This document shows, piece by piece, positions 33,658 through 42,929 of a stretch of 57,207 nt of DNA (the stretch's first letter is position 1; each line of letters begins with the position of its first letter). The notes beneath the pieces are model-generated. The model did no database searches. It saw only the letters and a program-made list of their open reading frames with translations, and was not told the origin of the DNA. The DNA is from an uncultured Bacteroidota bacterium (lineage in GTDB: Bacteria > Bacteroidota > Bacteroidia > Flavobacteriales > Flavobacteriaceae): positions 1-57,207 of the forward strand of contig CABXKB010000008.1 of the NCBI GenBank assembly GCA_902512755.1, given 5' to 3'. Made by a program: the position numbers and the translations under genes.

Positions 33658-35466
33658 ATGCAAATCGCAACTCTTGATTGGCTTATCATTTCCCTATTTT
33701 TTGCAGTTACTTTAGGAATTGGAATTTATGTTTCAAAATCTTCAGGGAAAAGCGCAAATGAATTTTTTCTTTCTGGAAGAAGCATGCCATGGTGGCTATT
33801 GGGCCTGTCTATGGTTGCTACTACTTTTTCAACTGACACACCAAATTTAGTTACAGATATTGTTCGCACCAATGGAGTTTCAGGAAACTGGGTTTGGTGG
33901 GCTTTTTTGATTACTGGCCTATTAACGGTATTCGTTTATGCTAAGCTATGGCGTAAATCAAACGTAAGCACTGATTTAGAGTTTTACGAGTTACGTTATG
34001 GAGGAAAGCCAGCAAGTTTTTTAAGAAAATTTAGAGCGATTTACTTAGGAATTATTTTTAATGTAATCACCATGTCGGCAGTAACTTTAGCCGCAATTAA
34101 AATAGGGAGTATTATGTTAGGTTTGGAACCTTGGCAAACTGTTATTTCAGCTGGATTGGTTACAGTTATTTTTAGTGCTGTGGGTGGTTTTAAAGGTGTT
34201 GTATATACAGATGTTGTTCTTTTTTTTGCTGCAATGGGAGGTGCTATTGGAGCGGCAGCTTACTTGGTGAACATCCCGGAGGTTGGAGGAATAGAGGCCT
34301 TACTTACCAATGAAAATGTAGTAGGTAAAATATCAATTCTTCCAGATTTTGGAAATCGAGAAGCTTTAATTACACTACTTATTATTCCCCTTGCAGTACA
34401 GTGGTGGAGTGCTTGGTATCCAGGGGCAGAACCAGGCGGTGGGGGCTATATTGCTCAGCGAATGTTTGCAGCAAAGGATGAAAACCATGCTATTGGTGCC
34501 ACCTTCTTTTTTAATATAATGCATTATGCATTACGTCCTTGGCCATGGATTCTAGTTGCCTTAGCCTCTTTAGTTGTTTTTCCTGATCTCGAAAGTATTC
34601 AAAACGCGTTTCCTAGCATTACACCCGATAAATTGGGGAACGATTTGGCGTATCCTGCCATGTTAACTAAGTTGCCTACTGGCCTACTTGGGCTTGTTTT
34701 AGCTTCATTAATTTCGGCCTACATGAGTACAATATCTACCCAATTAAACTGGGGTTCATCCTATATCGTTTATGATTTTTACCAAACTCAAATTAATCCA
34801 GAGGCTTCTCAAAAACGTTTAGTCGCTGTGGGTAGAATCTCCACTGTTTTACTTATGGTCCTTAGCGCACTTTTAGCATTGTTGCTTCAAAATGCGATGC
34901 AGTTGTTTAACTTACTTCTTGTCTTTGGTGCCGGTACAGGGCTTATATTTATTTTACGTTGGTTTTGGTGGAGGATTAACGCTTGGAGTGAAATCACAGC
35001 AATGGTAGCTTCTGGTTTAATTTCTTTGCTCCTCACTATACCATCGGTAAATAATTCTTTATTTGGGATAGAGGGTCTAATGCCAGGCTGGGCTGAGTTT
35101 CCTTTTGTAGTTGCAGTAACAACAAGCTTATGGCTTCTAGCAACTTTTATTACTACAGCAGAGGATCAATCTGTATTACGTTCTTTTTATAAAAAGACAC
35201 AACCCGGGGGTCCAGGCTGGACTAAAATTATCAATGAAGCTCAAAAAGAATCTATTGAGCTAGTAGACGACAAAGAAGGCTGGAGCGTTCCTTCTGGTAT
35301 TATTGCTATGTTACTTGGTTGTGCGATGATTTATAGTATTATGTTTTGCACGGGATATTTTATATATGGAGATTATCAATTTGCATTTCCACTACTAGGA
35401 ATTTCTATTGTTTCAGCATTTTTGTTAATCAAGATCTGGAAAAAAGTTAAAGTAAATGTTCTTTAA
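33658..35466 (+). CDS. Sodium:solute symporter (SSS family)
   Basis: The 602-residue transporter has about 13-14 membrane helices. It begins with the SSS pattern FLSGRSMPWWLLGLSMVATTFS near residue 38, and shows a well conserved FSAVGGFKGVVYTDVVLF near residue 185 and SAYMSTISTQLNWGSSYIVYDFY near 355. This is the core of the LeuT-like SSS fold. Cargo is not readable: sugars, sialic acid and amino acids are all known for the family. The gene is convergent with the nucleoside transporter gene two bases away. Confidence 0.9.
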   Translation: MQIATLDWLIISLFFAVTLGIGIYVSKSSGKSANEFFLSGRSMPWWLLGLSMVATTFSTDTPNLVTDIVRTNGVSGNWVWWAFLITGLLTVFVYAKLWRKSNVSTDLEFYELRYGGKPASFLRKFRAIYLGIIFNVITMSAVTLAAIKIGSIMLGLEPWQTVISAGLVTVIFSAVGGFKGVVYTDVVLFFAAMGGAIGAAAYLVNIPEVGGIEALLTNENVVGKISILPDFGNREALITLLIIPLAVQWWSAWYPGAEPGGGGYIAQRMFAAKDENHAIGATFFFNIMHYALRPWPWILVALASLVVFPDLESIQNAFPSITPDKLGNDLAYPAMLTKLPTGLLGLVLASLISAYMSTISTQLNWGSSYIVYDFYQTQINPEASQKRLVAVGRISTVLLMVLSALLALLLQNAMQLFNLLLVFGAGTGLIFILRWFWWRINAWSEITAMVASGLISLLLTIPSVNNSLFGIEGLMPGWAEFPFVVAVTTSLWLLATFITTAEDQSVLRSFYKKTQPGGPGWTKIINEAQKESIELVDDKEGWSVPSGIIAMLLGCAMIYSIMFCTGYFIYGDYQFAFPLLGISIVSAFLLIKIWKKVKVNVL

Positions 35467-35468
35467 AT

Positions 35469-36788
35469 CTATCCTAAAATAATCCCTGCTATTGTAGCGG
35501 ACATTAAAGAAACCAAAGATCCTGCAATCATTGCTTTAAATCCCAATTCGGTTAAGAGTTTTCTCGTCTTTGGGGCAATAATACCAATGCCACCAATTTG
35601 AATCCCTATGGAGGCAAAGTTTGCAAAACCACAGAGCATATAGGTTGCCATTATCACAGATTTTTGATAACTAAAATGAGTTGAGCTCATGTTGTTTTTA
35701 AGATCTACTAGTTGTGTGTAACCCACAAATTCACTTGCAACAATTTTGATGCCCAAGAGTTGGCCCATAAGCGCTAAATCTTCAGATGCAACTCCTATAA
35801 TCCACATTAAAGGAGCAAAAAGATACCCCAACAAAAATTCAATTGAAAAACTTTCATATGGGGTATTGAGTCCGATCCATGAATTAATTCCTATCAAGTC
35901 ACCAAATCCAGAAAAGATACTGCTTAACATGGCAATTAGCGCAATAAACACTAAAAGCATAGCCGCAACATTTACAGCCATTTTGATTCCTTCTCCTGTG
36001 CCGATGGAAATTGCAGATAATAAATTAGAACCAATTTTATCATTCGAAATGTTTATATCTGATTTTATTTCTTCTGTTTGAGGGTAGATTATTTTAGCAA
36101 TTATAACTGCTCCTGGTGCTGCCATTACTGACGCAGCTAGAAGACTTTTTGCAAACTCTAGCCGCAAAATAGGATCATCCCCTCCAAGGAAACCTATGTA
36201 AGCCCCCAGCACACTTCCGGCAACTGTTGCCATTCCGCCGACCATTACTAAAAAGATCTCAGACCGGTTCATTTTTTCTAGATAGCCTTTAATTAATAAT
36301 GGCGCTTCGGTTTGTCCTAAAAAAATATTTGCTGCTACAGAGAGACTTTCAGCACCTGAAATTTTGAAGATTTTTGTTAATCCCCACGCAAGAAAACCAA
36401 CCAGTCTTTGGATAATCCCAAAATAGTATAAAATAGAACTTAAAGCAGAAAAGAATATAATAACAGGCAGTGCCTGAAAGACAAATATAAAACCATAAGT
36501 TTCCGTATTTCCAAACTCTCCTAATAGCATTTTAGTCCCTTCTCCAGTATACTCTAATACTTTAATAAAGAATTCTCCCATAGTTTCAAAAACGCTTTTA
36601 ATGAAATTGATTTTGAGAACCCCAATCGCAATAAATACCTGAAAAAATAAACCAATTCCAACAGTTTTCCATGCTATTGCTTTTCTGTTATTACTAAAAA
36701 GATAGGCGATAAGGATTAGAAAAAGCATTCCCAAAACACCTCTAAAAAAAGAGGTAAACGAAAGCCCTGCATTTGGGATTAGTTCCAT
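35469..36788 (-). CDS. Concentrative nucleoside transporter (NupC/CNT family)
   Basis: This 439-residue CNT protein shows FQALPVIIFFSALSSILYYFGI near residue 105, GQTEAPLLIKGYL near residue 155, MTRSEIF-like MNRSEIFLVMVGGMATVAGSV and LGIKIVASEFVGYTQL near 345. These are the substrate-binding segments of NupC/vcCNT. It imports nucleosides with sodium or protons, and the GQTEAPLL motif is intact. Confidence 0.92.
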   Translation of the reverse strand: MELIPNAGLSFTSFFRGVLGMLFLILIAYLFSNNRKAIAWKTVGIGLFFQVFIAIGVLKINFIKSVFETMGEFFIKVLEYTGEGTKMLLGEFGNTETYGFIFVFQALPVIIFFSALSSILYYFGIIQRLVGFLAWGLTKIFKISGAESLSVAANIFLGQTEAPLLIKGYLEKMNRSEIFLVMVGGMATVAGSVLGAYIGFLGGDDPILRLEFAKSLLAASVMAAPGAVIIAKIIYPQTEEIKSDINISNDKIGSNLLSAISIGTGEGIKMAVNVAAMLLVFIALIAMLSSIFSGFGDLIGINSWIGLNTPYESFSIEFLLGYLFAPLMWIIGVASEDLALMGQLLGIKIVASEFVGYTQLVDLKNNMSSTHFSYQKSVIMATYMLCGFANFASIGIQIGGIGIIAPKTRKLLTELGFKAMIAGSLVSLMSATIAGIILG

Positions 36789-36854
36789 CGTGTTAATTAA
36801 CTTTTATAAAGATAGCAATTCGTATATCTTTGAGCCAATAAAAATATTCGAAGA

Positions 36855-38363
36855 ATGTATAACTATTTAGCACTCTTTTTAATAGTAATAAATATTAGTT
36901 GTAGTCCTGAATTAGAAGAATCCCCATCAGAACAATCTCTAACAAACAGCACCATAGAAGATGCTACACCAGCTTCTAGCGTTTCTGACTTAGCTAGCCC
37001 AAACTTAAACGAAGGCTCAATTACTTTTGAAGAAGTTATACTAAGGTTTAGAGAACAAGACATACAGCCCAGTAATAGGGCCTCAGGAAATTGGGGAAGA
37101 TTTGGGGGTATTGGCTCTGTAAATCTATCAGTAGAATACTCTGACAATCCAGAGAACAGTGATATAAATGAGTCTTCCAGGGTAATTAAAATAACCGAGC
37201 CCTCAGGGATTCAATCTTGGGCAGGATTTTATTTTGTCCTTGATGATAAACTTATTTTTCCCCAAGGAAAAGAAGCTATTTCTCTAATGTTCTATTCCCC
37301 TGGACCAGGACATATTGTACTCTTAAAATTGGAAGATGAACTTACTAACGATGCCTTTGGTAAAAAAACAACTGGAGAACTTTTTGCAGAAACTACAGGA
37401 ACAGGATGGGAGACCTTGGTGTTTAACATTCCAGAACTAGAGGGAAGGAATGGAATTTATAATACCATCACATTGATTTTAGGACACGATCTTTCAAATC
37501 AAACCGAAGTCAATTATTATATAGATAACTTCAACTTTTCAGCCCCAATATTGCTTGACGTGAATCTCTCTAATATTGATTCAAGTGAAGAATCAACTAT
37601 ATACCCAGGCTATCAGTTAGTTTGGAATGATGAGTTTAATTATGAAGGGGCTCCCTCTGATGAAAAATGGCATCTACAATACATCCCAATATTAGAGGAG
37701 GGCTGGGCAAATGATGAAAAACAACATTATACCACAAGGAGAGACAACTCTTTTGTAAGTGATGGGACATTAAAAATAGTAGCTAAAAAAGAATTATATG
37801 CTTATCAAGGTATTAACAAGGCATACACCTCCGCTAGATTAAATTCAAAATTTGATATCCGATACGGACGTATTGACGTTCGAGCCAAGCTTCCTAATTC
37901 AAAAGGTACCTGGCCTGCAATTTGGACCCTGGGAACTAATATTGGAGAGATTGGAAATTATTATGGGACTTCGGACGGTAATGTAGGTTGGCCTGAATGT
38001 GGTGAAATTGACATAATGGAACAAGACGGAACAAATAAACAACTTCTATATGGAACCTTTCACTGGTCTGATAACACAGGTCAACAAACATCATATGGTT
38101 TGATTAAAGATGTTTCCTCTTTAAATATTTCTGATTTAACTTCTGAATTTCATTTGTATTCTTTGATATGGACTTCCTCTTCAATTAAGGTTTCTGTAGA
38201 CAATTTTCTTGTATCAGAATTAGATAACACTGCCTCAGTTCCTTTTGACAACCCTCATTATTTAATCCTCAATATCGCCATGGGCGGCACTTTAGGCGGA
38301 ATTATTCCTGGCACTTTTGAAGAAGATAATATGGAAATAGATTACGTTAGAATTTATCAATAG
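36855..38363 (+). CDS. GH16 family lipoprotein (beta-glucanase/laminarinase type)
   Basis: This 502-residue lipoprotein precursor has its lipobox at NISC (Cys16). A Ser/Glu-rich tether is followed by a beta-sandwich carbohydrate-binding-like domain at about 70-230 (SWAGFYFVLDD, YYIDNFNFS). A GH16 domain follows from about 255 to the end. The catalytic motif EIDIME gives Glu384, Asp386 and Glu389, and WPAIWTLG precedes it. The ExDxxE spacing with Met fits laminarinase-type enzymes. It is probably surface-bound and cuts algal or fungal beta-1,3-glucan. Confidence 0.93.
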   Translation: MYNYLALFLIVINISCSPELEESPSEQSLTNSTIEDATPASSVSDLASPNLNEGSITFEEVILRFREQDIQPSNRASGNWGRFGGIGSVNLSVEYSDNPENSDINESSRVIKITEPSGIQSWAGFYFVLDDKLIFPQGKEAISLMFYSPGPGHIVLLKLEDELTNDAFGKKTTGELFAETTGTGWETLVFNIPELEGRNGIYNTITLILGHDLSNQTEVNYYIDNFNFSAPILLDVNLSNIDSSEESTIYPGYQLVWNDEFNYEGAPSDEKWHLQYIPILEEGWANDEKQHYTTRRDNSFVSDGTLKIVAKKELYAYQGINKAYTSARLNSKFDIRYGRIDVRAKLPNSKGTWPAIWTLGTNIGEIGNYYGTSDGNVGWPECGEIDIMEQDGTNKQLLYGTFHWSDNTGQQTSYGLIKDVSSLNISDLTSEFHLYSLIWTSSSIKVSVDNFLVSELDNTASVPFDNPHYLILNIAMGGTLGGIIPGTFEEDNMEIDYVRIYQ

Positions 38364-38366
38364 CAC

Positions 38367-38507
38367 CTAAAACTCGGTATCTAAGATTTTTTGAATCATT
38401 TCACGAGCTGTAATTAGTTTAATTTTATGGACACTATCTAGATAATTTCCTTGAGAAATTTTATTATCAATATGTTCGAGTAATTCTTTTGAAGAAGGAT
38501 TTTTCAT
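38367..38507 (-). CDS. Small protein downstream of pirin (46 aa)
   Basis: The reverse strand reads MKNPSSKELLEHIDNKI... to ...MIQKILDTEF, 46 residues. The ATG lies one base after the stop codon of the pirin gene, as expected for a translationally coupled operon partner. It is helix-prone and charged, without signal peptide or recognised family. Confidence 0.6.
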   Translation of the reverse strand: MKNPSSKELLEHIDNKISQGNYLDSVHKIKLITAREMIQKILDTEF

Positions 38508-38508
38508 T

Positions 38509-39222
38509 TTATAAATTTATAGGAACTTCGATTAATAAAATTCGACTATTTGAATTCATGCTTAAACTAAAATCATTAGCTTCCCAGACGCCAAGAGCAT
38601 CTCTTTTTTTAAGGTCTTCTCCAGCTATTTCTGCTGATCCATCGATAAGGAAAGCATAAACGCCGTTTCCCTGTTTATTTATTTGGTATTCAATTTTCGT
38701 TGGCTTGTCAAAATCGCCCATATAAAACCAAGCATCTTGATGAATCCACATTCCAGTGCCTTTTGGATCAGGTGTCACAATAGGATATAAGGCATTAGTC
38801 TTTTTAAGTTTTTTAATGCTTTTTTGATCGTAGCGAGGTGTAACGTTTTTCTCTTTAGGGAAAACCCATAGTTGAAGAACCTTCACAGGCTTGTCTTTGT
38901 TCTTGTTGTATTCGCTATGATATATTCCAGTGCCAGCACTCATTACCTGAATTTCACCAGCTTCAATTATACCAATATTATCCATACTGTCTTTATGCTC
39001 TATGGCACCCTCTAAAGGAATAGTAATAATTTCCATGTTATTATGAGGATGAGAACCAAAACCCTTTCCTGCGGCAATGGTATCATCATTTAAAACTCTA
39101 AGAGCTCCAAATTGAATTCGTTTGGGGTCAAAATAGTTTGCAAAACTAAAAGAATGTTTAGCATGAAGCCATCCATGATTCGCCTCACCACGGGTAGATG
39201 AAGCATGAAATACTTTTTTCAT
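38509..39222 (-). CDS. Pirin family protein
   Basis: The start is set at 39222 (MKKVFHASSTRGEANHGWL) because this is the normal pirin/YhhW start; nine residues upstream are unlikely. The 237-residue bicupin has GSHPHNNMEIITIPLEG and SAGTGIYHSEYN, which supply the metal-binding His, His, His and Glu. YhhW-type pirins act as quercetinases in vitro, and their physiological role is often redox sensing. It is followed directly by a 46-codon gene. Confidence 0.92.
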   Translation of the reverse strand: MKKVFHASSTRGEANHGWLHAKHSFSFANYFDPKRIQFGALRVLNDDTIAAGKGFGSHPHNNMEIITIPLEGAIEHKDSMDNIGIIEAGEIQVMSAGTGIYHSEYNKNKDKPVKVLQLWVFPKEKNVTPRYDQKSIKKLKKTNALYPIVTPDPKGTGMWIHQDAWFYMGDFDKPTKIEYQINKQGNGVYAFLIDGSAEIAGEDLKKRDALGVWEANDFSLSMNSNSRILLIEVPINL

Positions 39223-39258
39223 AACACAAGGCAACTGTTGTATATACAAATGTACTAT

Positions 39259-39507
39259 TTATTTTTTTGTTTCCTTTTCTTCCAATGATTTTTTAGTTTT
39301 GATTAATGAGTCTATAAGGTTTTTTTTGGAGTTAAAATATTCAATAAGAGTCTTAATCTTGGCTTCATTTTCCTTTTTCTCTTTTTGCTTTTGCTTTTCC
39401 TCGGCGACTGTATTTTTAATTTCCATGTAAGTAGTGGCCACAAAGCCAATTATTATGGCAATACAGACAATGTAAGCAACAATCTCTTCAGCTTCGGAGA
39501 GGTACAT
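39259..39507 (-). CDS. Small membrane-anchored coiled-coil protein
   Basis: An 82-residue protein with one membrane helix (about 9-27) and a long charged helix (TVAEEKQKQKEKKENEAKIKT) likely to form a coiled coil. No family is recognised. It is the first gene of the short reverse-strand group that contains pirin. Confidence 0.65.
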   Translation of the reverse strand: MYLSEAEEIVAYIVCIAIIIGFVATTYMEIKNTVAEEKQKQKEKKENEAKIKTLIEYFNSKKNLIDSLIKTKKSLEEKETKK

Positions 39508-39548
39508 AATTTTTTATCTTAGCGCTAATTTAAATAATAGGATTCAGG

Positions 39549-41564
39549 ATGAGGAGTTTAGAAGGAAGAATTTGGTTATTTTTAAGTGTGGTTATAGTCT
39601 TTATTTACCCCAATTTTATTCAAGCTCAAAGCCAAAGTCAAACGACGACAATTACACTTAAAGAGGTTGCTCTTATGGCCCCAAAAACAGAAACGGTTCA
39701 GAGCATACTCCCCTTTTCTTTAAGCACTAAAAATTTAACTTCTTTTCAAACCATTTACCAACAACTTTCTCTTCAAGAATACTTGGGCTCAGTACCTAGT
39801 TTATTTATACAAAATGCAAATAACTATGCTCAAGATTTGAGAATTTCACTTCGTGGTTTTGGGGCTCGAGCAGCTTTTGGAATAAGAGGGGTTAAAATAA
39901 TTATAGATGGAATTCCTGAAACCACTCCTGATGGACAAGGACAGTTAGACAACTTGCCTTTAGGCCTATTAAAAAGTTTTGAAGTCCTTCGTGGACCCTC
40001 TGCTAGTTTATACGGGAACGCATCGGGGGGTGTCATTTATCTTAATACACTTGACATACTCAAAAATAAAGCACTCCAATTTAAAGTAAATTTTGGAGCC
40101 TATGGATTTCAGTCTTATCAGTTAAACACCTCTTTGAAAAACAAGAAGACATTTGCTTTGATTCATGCAAATCGAACTCAAATCAATGGATATAGAAAAA
40201 ACAGCGGATTTGAGCAAAATTTATTTAATGTAAAATTAAAGCATCTATTCACATCACAATCAAGCGTGCAACTTCAGTTGAATTATACTAATAGTCCAAT
40301 AGCAGAGGATTCAGGAGGATTGACTTTAGAAGAGACAGAGGCAGATTGGAACCAGGCAAGACAGCGTAATGTAGATTATAACACCTATGAAAGCATTGAC
40401 CAGCTTAAAGTAGGAATTAGTTGGGATCAGTCTTGGCGAAGTAGATGGAACTTGAATACTTATGGGTTTTATTCCTACAGGGATTTTTATGGAAAATTAC
40501 CATTTGAAAATGGAGGGATTATAGATTTAAATCGAAATTATTTTGGCTTTGGAAGCCGACTGAATTACAAAAAAAAAGGACATCATTGGCAAATGGGATT
40601 AGAGACTTCACAGCAAAAGGACCAGCGTGATCGTTATCTTAACCTAAAGGGAATACAGGGCACAAAAAGCTTTTCACAATTAGAAAGTTTTAAAAGTTTG
40701 GGGATTTATATTTTGGATGAGGTCCAATGGCAACAATTGTTTTTGAGAACTAGCTTACGATATGATGATATAAGTCTAGGAGCAGATTCAGTTTCTGAAG
40801 ATCAACAATATCAAGTTTTAAATCCTAGTATTGGATTAAGTTATGAAATAGCGTCAAAGCAAAGATTATTTACTAATTTTTCCACCAGCTTTGAGACACC
40901 TAATCTATCCGAACTTTCATCTAATCCAAATGGTAAAGAAGGACTTAATTTAGAACTAAACCCATCAAGGGCATTAAATTATGAATTGGGCTGGAAGGGT
41001 TTATGGTCAAAAACTAGAATTGAAGCTAATTTATTTTTTATTGAAAACTCTAATGAAATTCTCCCTTATGAATTAGAGGCCTTCCCAGGAAGATATTTTT
41101 ATCGAAATACTGGTTCCACTCATCGATTTGGATTTGAACTTTCAGGTATGTATAAAACGAAAGTTTGGGAAGTACAAGCAAGTATAACCAGGGCCAGATA
41201 TGAATTTTCTGAAAGTGAAACAGTAAAAGGAAATGCGCTTCCTGGAATTCCCAATAGCCAATTTTTTCTTCAATTAGACTATGTAACACCAACTGATTGG
41301 AAATTTCAATTAACCGGAGAAAGTGTAGGCAGTTTTTATGCAGATAGTTCAAATTCAGTTCAGATTGACCCATATCAGAAAGTCAGACTCCAAGGGGGTA
41401 AAAAAATTTCTCTTGGAGGTCTAGAGGTAGATTTTTTTGGAGGAATAAATAATCTTTTTAATGTTCAGTATTTTGATAATATACGCTTAAATGCTTTTGG
41501 CAAAAGATATTATGAACCTGCGCCAGGGCGAAATGTATTTTTTGGACTAAGTGTAGGTTTATAG
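39549..41564 (+). CDS. TonB-dependent outer-membrane receptor
   Basis: The 671-residue protein has a signal peptide ending in QAQS, then a plug domain at about 60-165 with LRISLRGFGARAAFGIRGVKIIIDGIPET and LRGPSASLYGNASGGVIYLNT. A 22-strand-type barrel follows, ending NLFNVQYFDNIRLNAFGKRYYEPAPGRNVFFGLSVGL. There is no N-terminal carboxypeptidase-like domain and no SusD gene beside it, so siderophore, metal or vitamin uptake is more likely than glycan uptake. Transcribed alone. Confidence 0.93.
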   Translation: MRSLEGRIWLFLSVVIVFIYPNFIQAQSQSQTTTITLKEVALMAPKTETVQSILPFSLSTKNLTSFQTIYQQLSLQEYLGSVPSLFIQNANNYAQDLRISLRGFGARAAFGIRGVKIIIDGIPETTPDGQGQLDNLPLGLLKSFEVLRGPSASLYGNASGGVIYLNTLDILKNKALQFKVNFGAYGFQSYQLNTSLKNKKTFALIHANRTQINGYRKNSGFEQNLFNVKLKHLFTSQSSVQLQLNYTNSPIAEDSGGLTLEETEADWNQARQRNVDYNTYESIDQLKVGISWDQSWRSRWNLNTYGFYSYRDFYGKLPFENGGIIDLNRNYFGFGSRLNYKKKGHHWQMGLETSQQKDQRDRYLNLKGIQGTKSFSQLESFKSLGIYILDEVQWQQLFLRTSLRYDDISLGADSVSEDQQYQVLNPSIGLSYEIASKQRLFTNFSTSFETPNLSELSSNPNGKEGLNLELNPSRALNYELGWKGLWSKTRIEANLFFIENSNEILPYELEAFPGRYFYRNTGSTHRFGFELSGMYKTKVWEVQASITRARYEFSESETVKGNALPGIPNSQFFLQLDYVTPTDWKFQLTGESVGSFYADSSNSVQIDPYQKVRLQGGKKISLGGLEVDFFGGINNLFNVQYFDNIRLNAFGKRYYEPAPGRNVFFGLSVGL

Positions 41565-41641
41565 CTTAACTTTATGATTTATTTAGACTCGATAGATTTC
41601 AAAGTGAATTTAAGTAGAACACTTTATATTATATTTACTTG

Positions 41642-42916
41642 ATGCGTTACATTAATACATCTTTGCTTTTTTTGATAGGTTTTTCTCTTTATGCACAGAA
41701 TTTCTCTGAGCGAAAAATCTCCCGTATGCTTAGTGAAATTAAAGCTTTAAAGAATGCTCATGTCGCAATTAGCATCTTCCCTTTGAAGAGTTCAAAAAAG
41801 CCAATTGCTTCATACCAAGCTGGACATTACATGACCCCTGCATCAAATATTAAGTTGCTTACCTTTCTGGCTGCAATAGAAAGTTTTGACTCTCTACCAG
41901 CACTTTATTATTATAAGAAGGATTCCATTACACATTTTAAGTCAACTGGCTACCCTTTATTGCTTCATCCTTTTTACCCAGATATAGGGCTTGCATCTTT
42001 TTTTAATGAAAAGGACTCTTTGGTTTATCACAAACCAAAATCTAAACTAAAAAAACAGGGACCCGGTTGGTCATGGGATGATTACTATTACTACTATGCC
42101 GCTGAGAGCAGTCCATTTCCTATATACGGCAATACTATTCAAGGCTTTGGGGATCCCACTGCTCCAAATTTTATACCCAGTATTTTTGAAACTCTTCCCG
42201 CCCTAGACAGCTTAGCGAATAACCTTAAAAGAGAACGTGTTATAAACCGTTTCCATTATAGTCCAAAAAATTGGAATGCACAAGATACTTTGTATCGCCC
42301 ATTTATTACTAGTGATGATGTTTTTGTTAATTTATTAAAAGACCATTTAAATCGCCCGATTAGTTTATCAAATGAATCAAAAAAACTATCGTGGGAATTA
42401 CTTTACACTCGTCAAGAGGAAACGCTATATAAGGCTTTACTTCAGGACAGCGATAACGGAGTTGCAGAAGCACTACTGGTTATGATTTCTCAAAAACGCT
42501 TTGACGAAATGAATATTGAAAGGACTATCGATACTTTAAAGTCACAATGGAAAAAGTGGCTTCCAGATCCACTTGAGTGGGTAGATGGCTCAGGTGTTTC
42601 GAGATATAATATGGTTACCCCTAGAACTTTAATAGCAGTACTAAAAAAGATTTATAATAAAGTGGGGCTGCAAACTATTAAAAATTATTTCCCTGAAAGC
42701 GGCCTCTCTGGAACACTAAAAAAATATGACCTGAAAAATGTGTATGCTAAAACCGGGACCTTGCGCCACAATCATAACCTTTCTGGGTATTGGATTAGCC
42801 CTAATGGGAATGTCTACGTATTTTCTGTTATGGCGAATCATTTCACCTCTTCAACGAGTGAGGTTCGAAAAGGGATTGGCCAGCTTTTAAATAATTTTCA
42901 AGAAAAAATGAAATAG
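41642..42916 (+). CDS. dacB: D-alanyl-D-alanine carboxypeptidase/endopeptidase (PBP4, S13)
   Basis: The start is the ATG 41642 next to a TTG. The 424-residue protein has a short signal ending YAQ. The S13 motifs are the active-site Ser68-x-x-Lys71 (TPASNIK), the DGSGVSRYN segment near residue 320 and YAKTGTL near 370 (KTG). The large family insert is present. It trims peptidoglycan stem peptides in the periplasm. It is convergent with the membrane dipeptidase gene 13 bases away, and both act on D-residue peptides. Confidence 0.9.
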   Translation: MRYINTSLLFLIGFSLYAQNFSERKISRMLSEIKALKNAHVAISIFPLKSSKKPIASYQAGHYMTPASNIKLLTFLAAIESFDSLPALYYYKKDSITHFKSTGYPLLLHPFYPDIGLASFFNEKDSLVYHKPKSKLKKQGPGWSWDDYYYYYAAESSPFPIYGNTIQGFGDPTAPNFIPSIFETLPALDSLANNLKRERVINRFHYSPKNWNAQDTLYRPFITSDDVFVNLLKDHLNRPISLSNESKKLSWELLYTRQEETLYKALLQDSDNGVAEALLVMISQKRFDEMNIERTIDTLKSQWKKWLPDPLEWVDGSGVSRYNMVTPRTLIAVLKKIYNKVGLQTIKNYFPESGLSGTLKKYDLKNVYAKTGTLRHNHNLSGYWISPNGNVYVFSVMANHFTSSTSEVRKGIGQLLNNFQEKMK

Positions 42917-42929
42917 TTTTCATTTAGTT

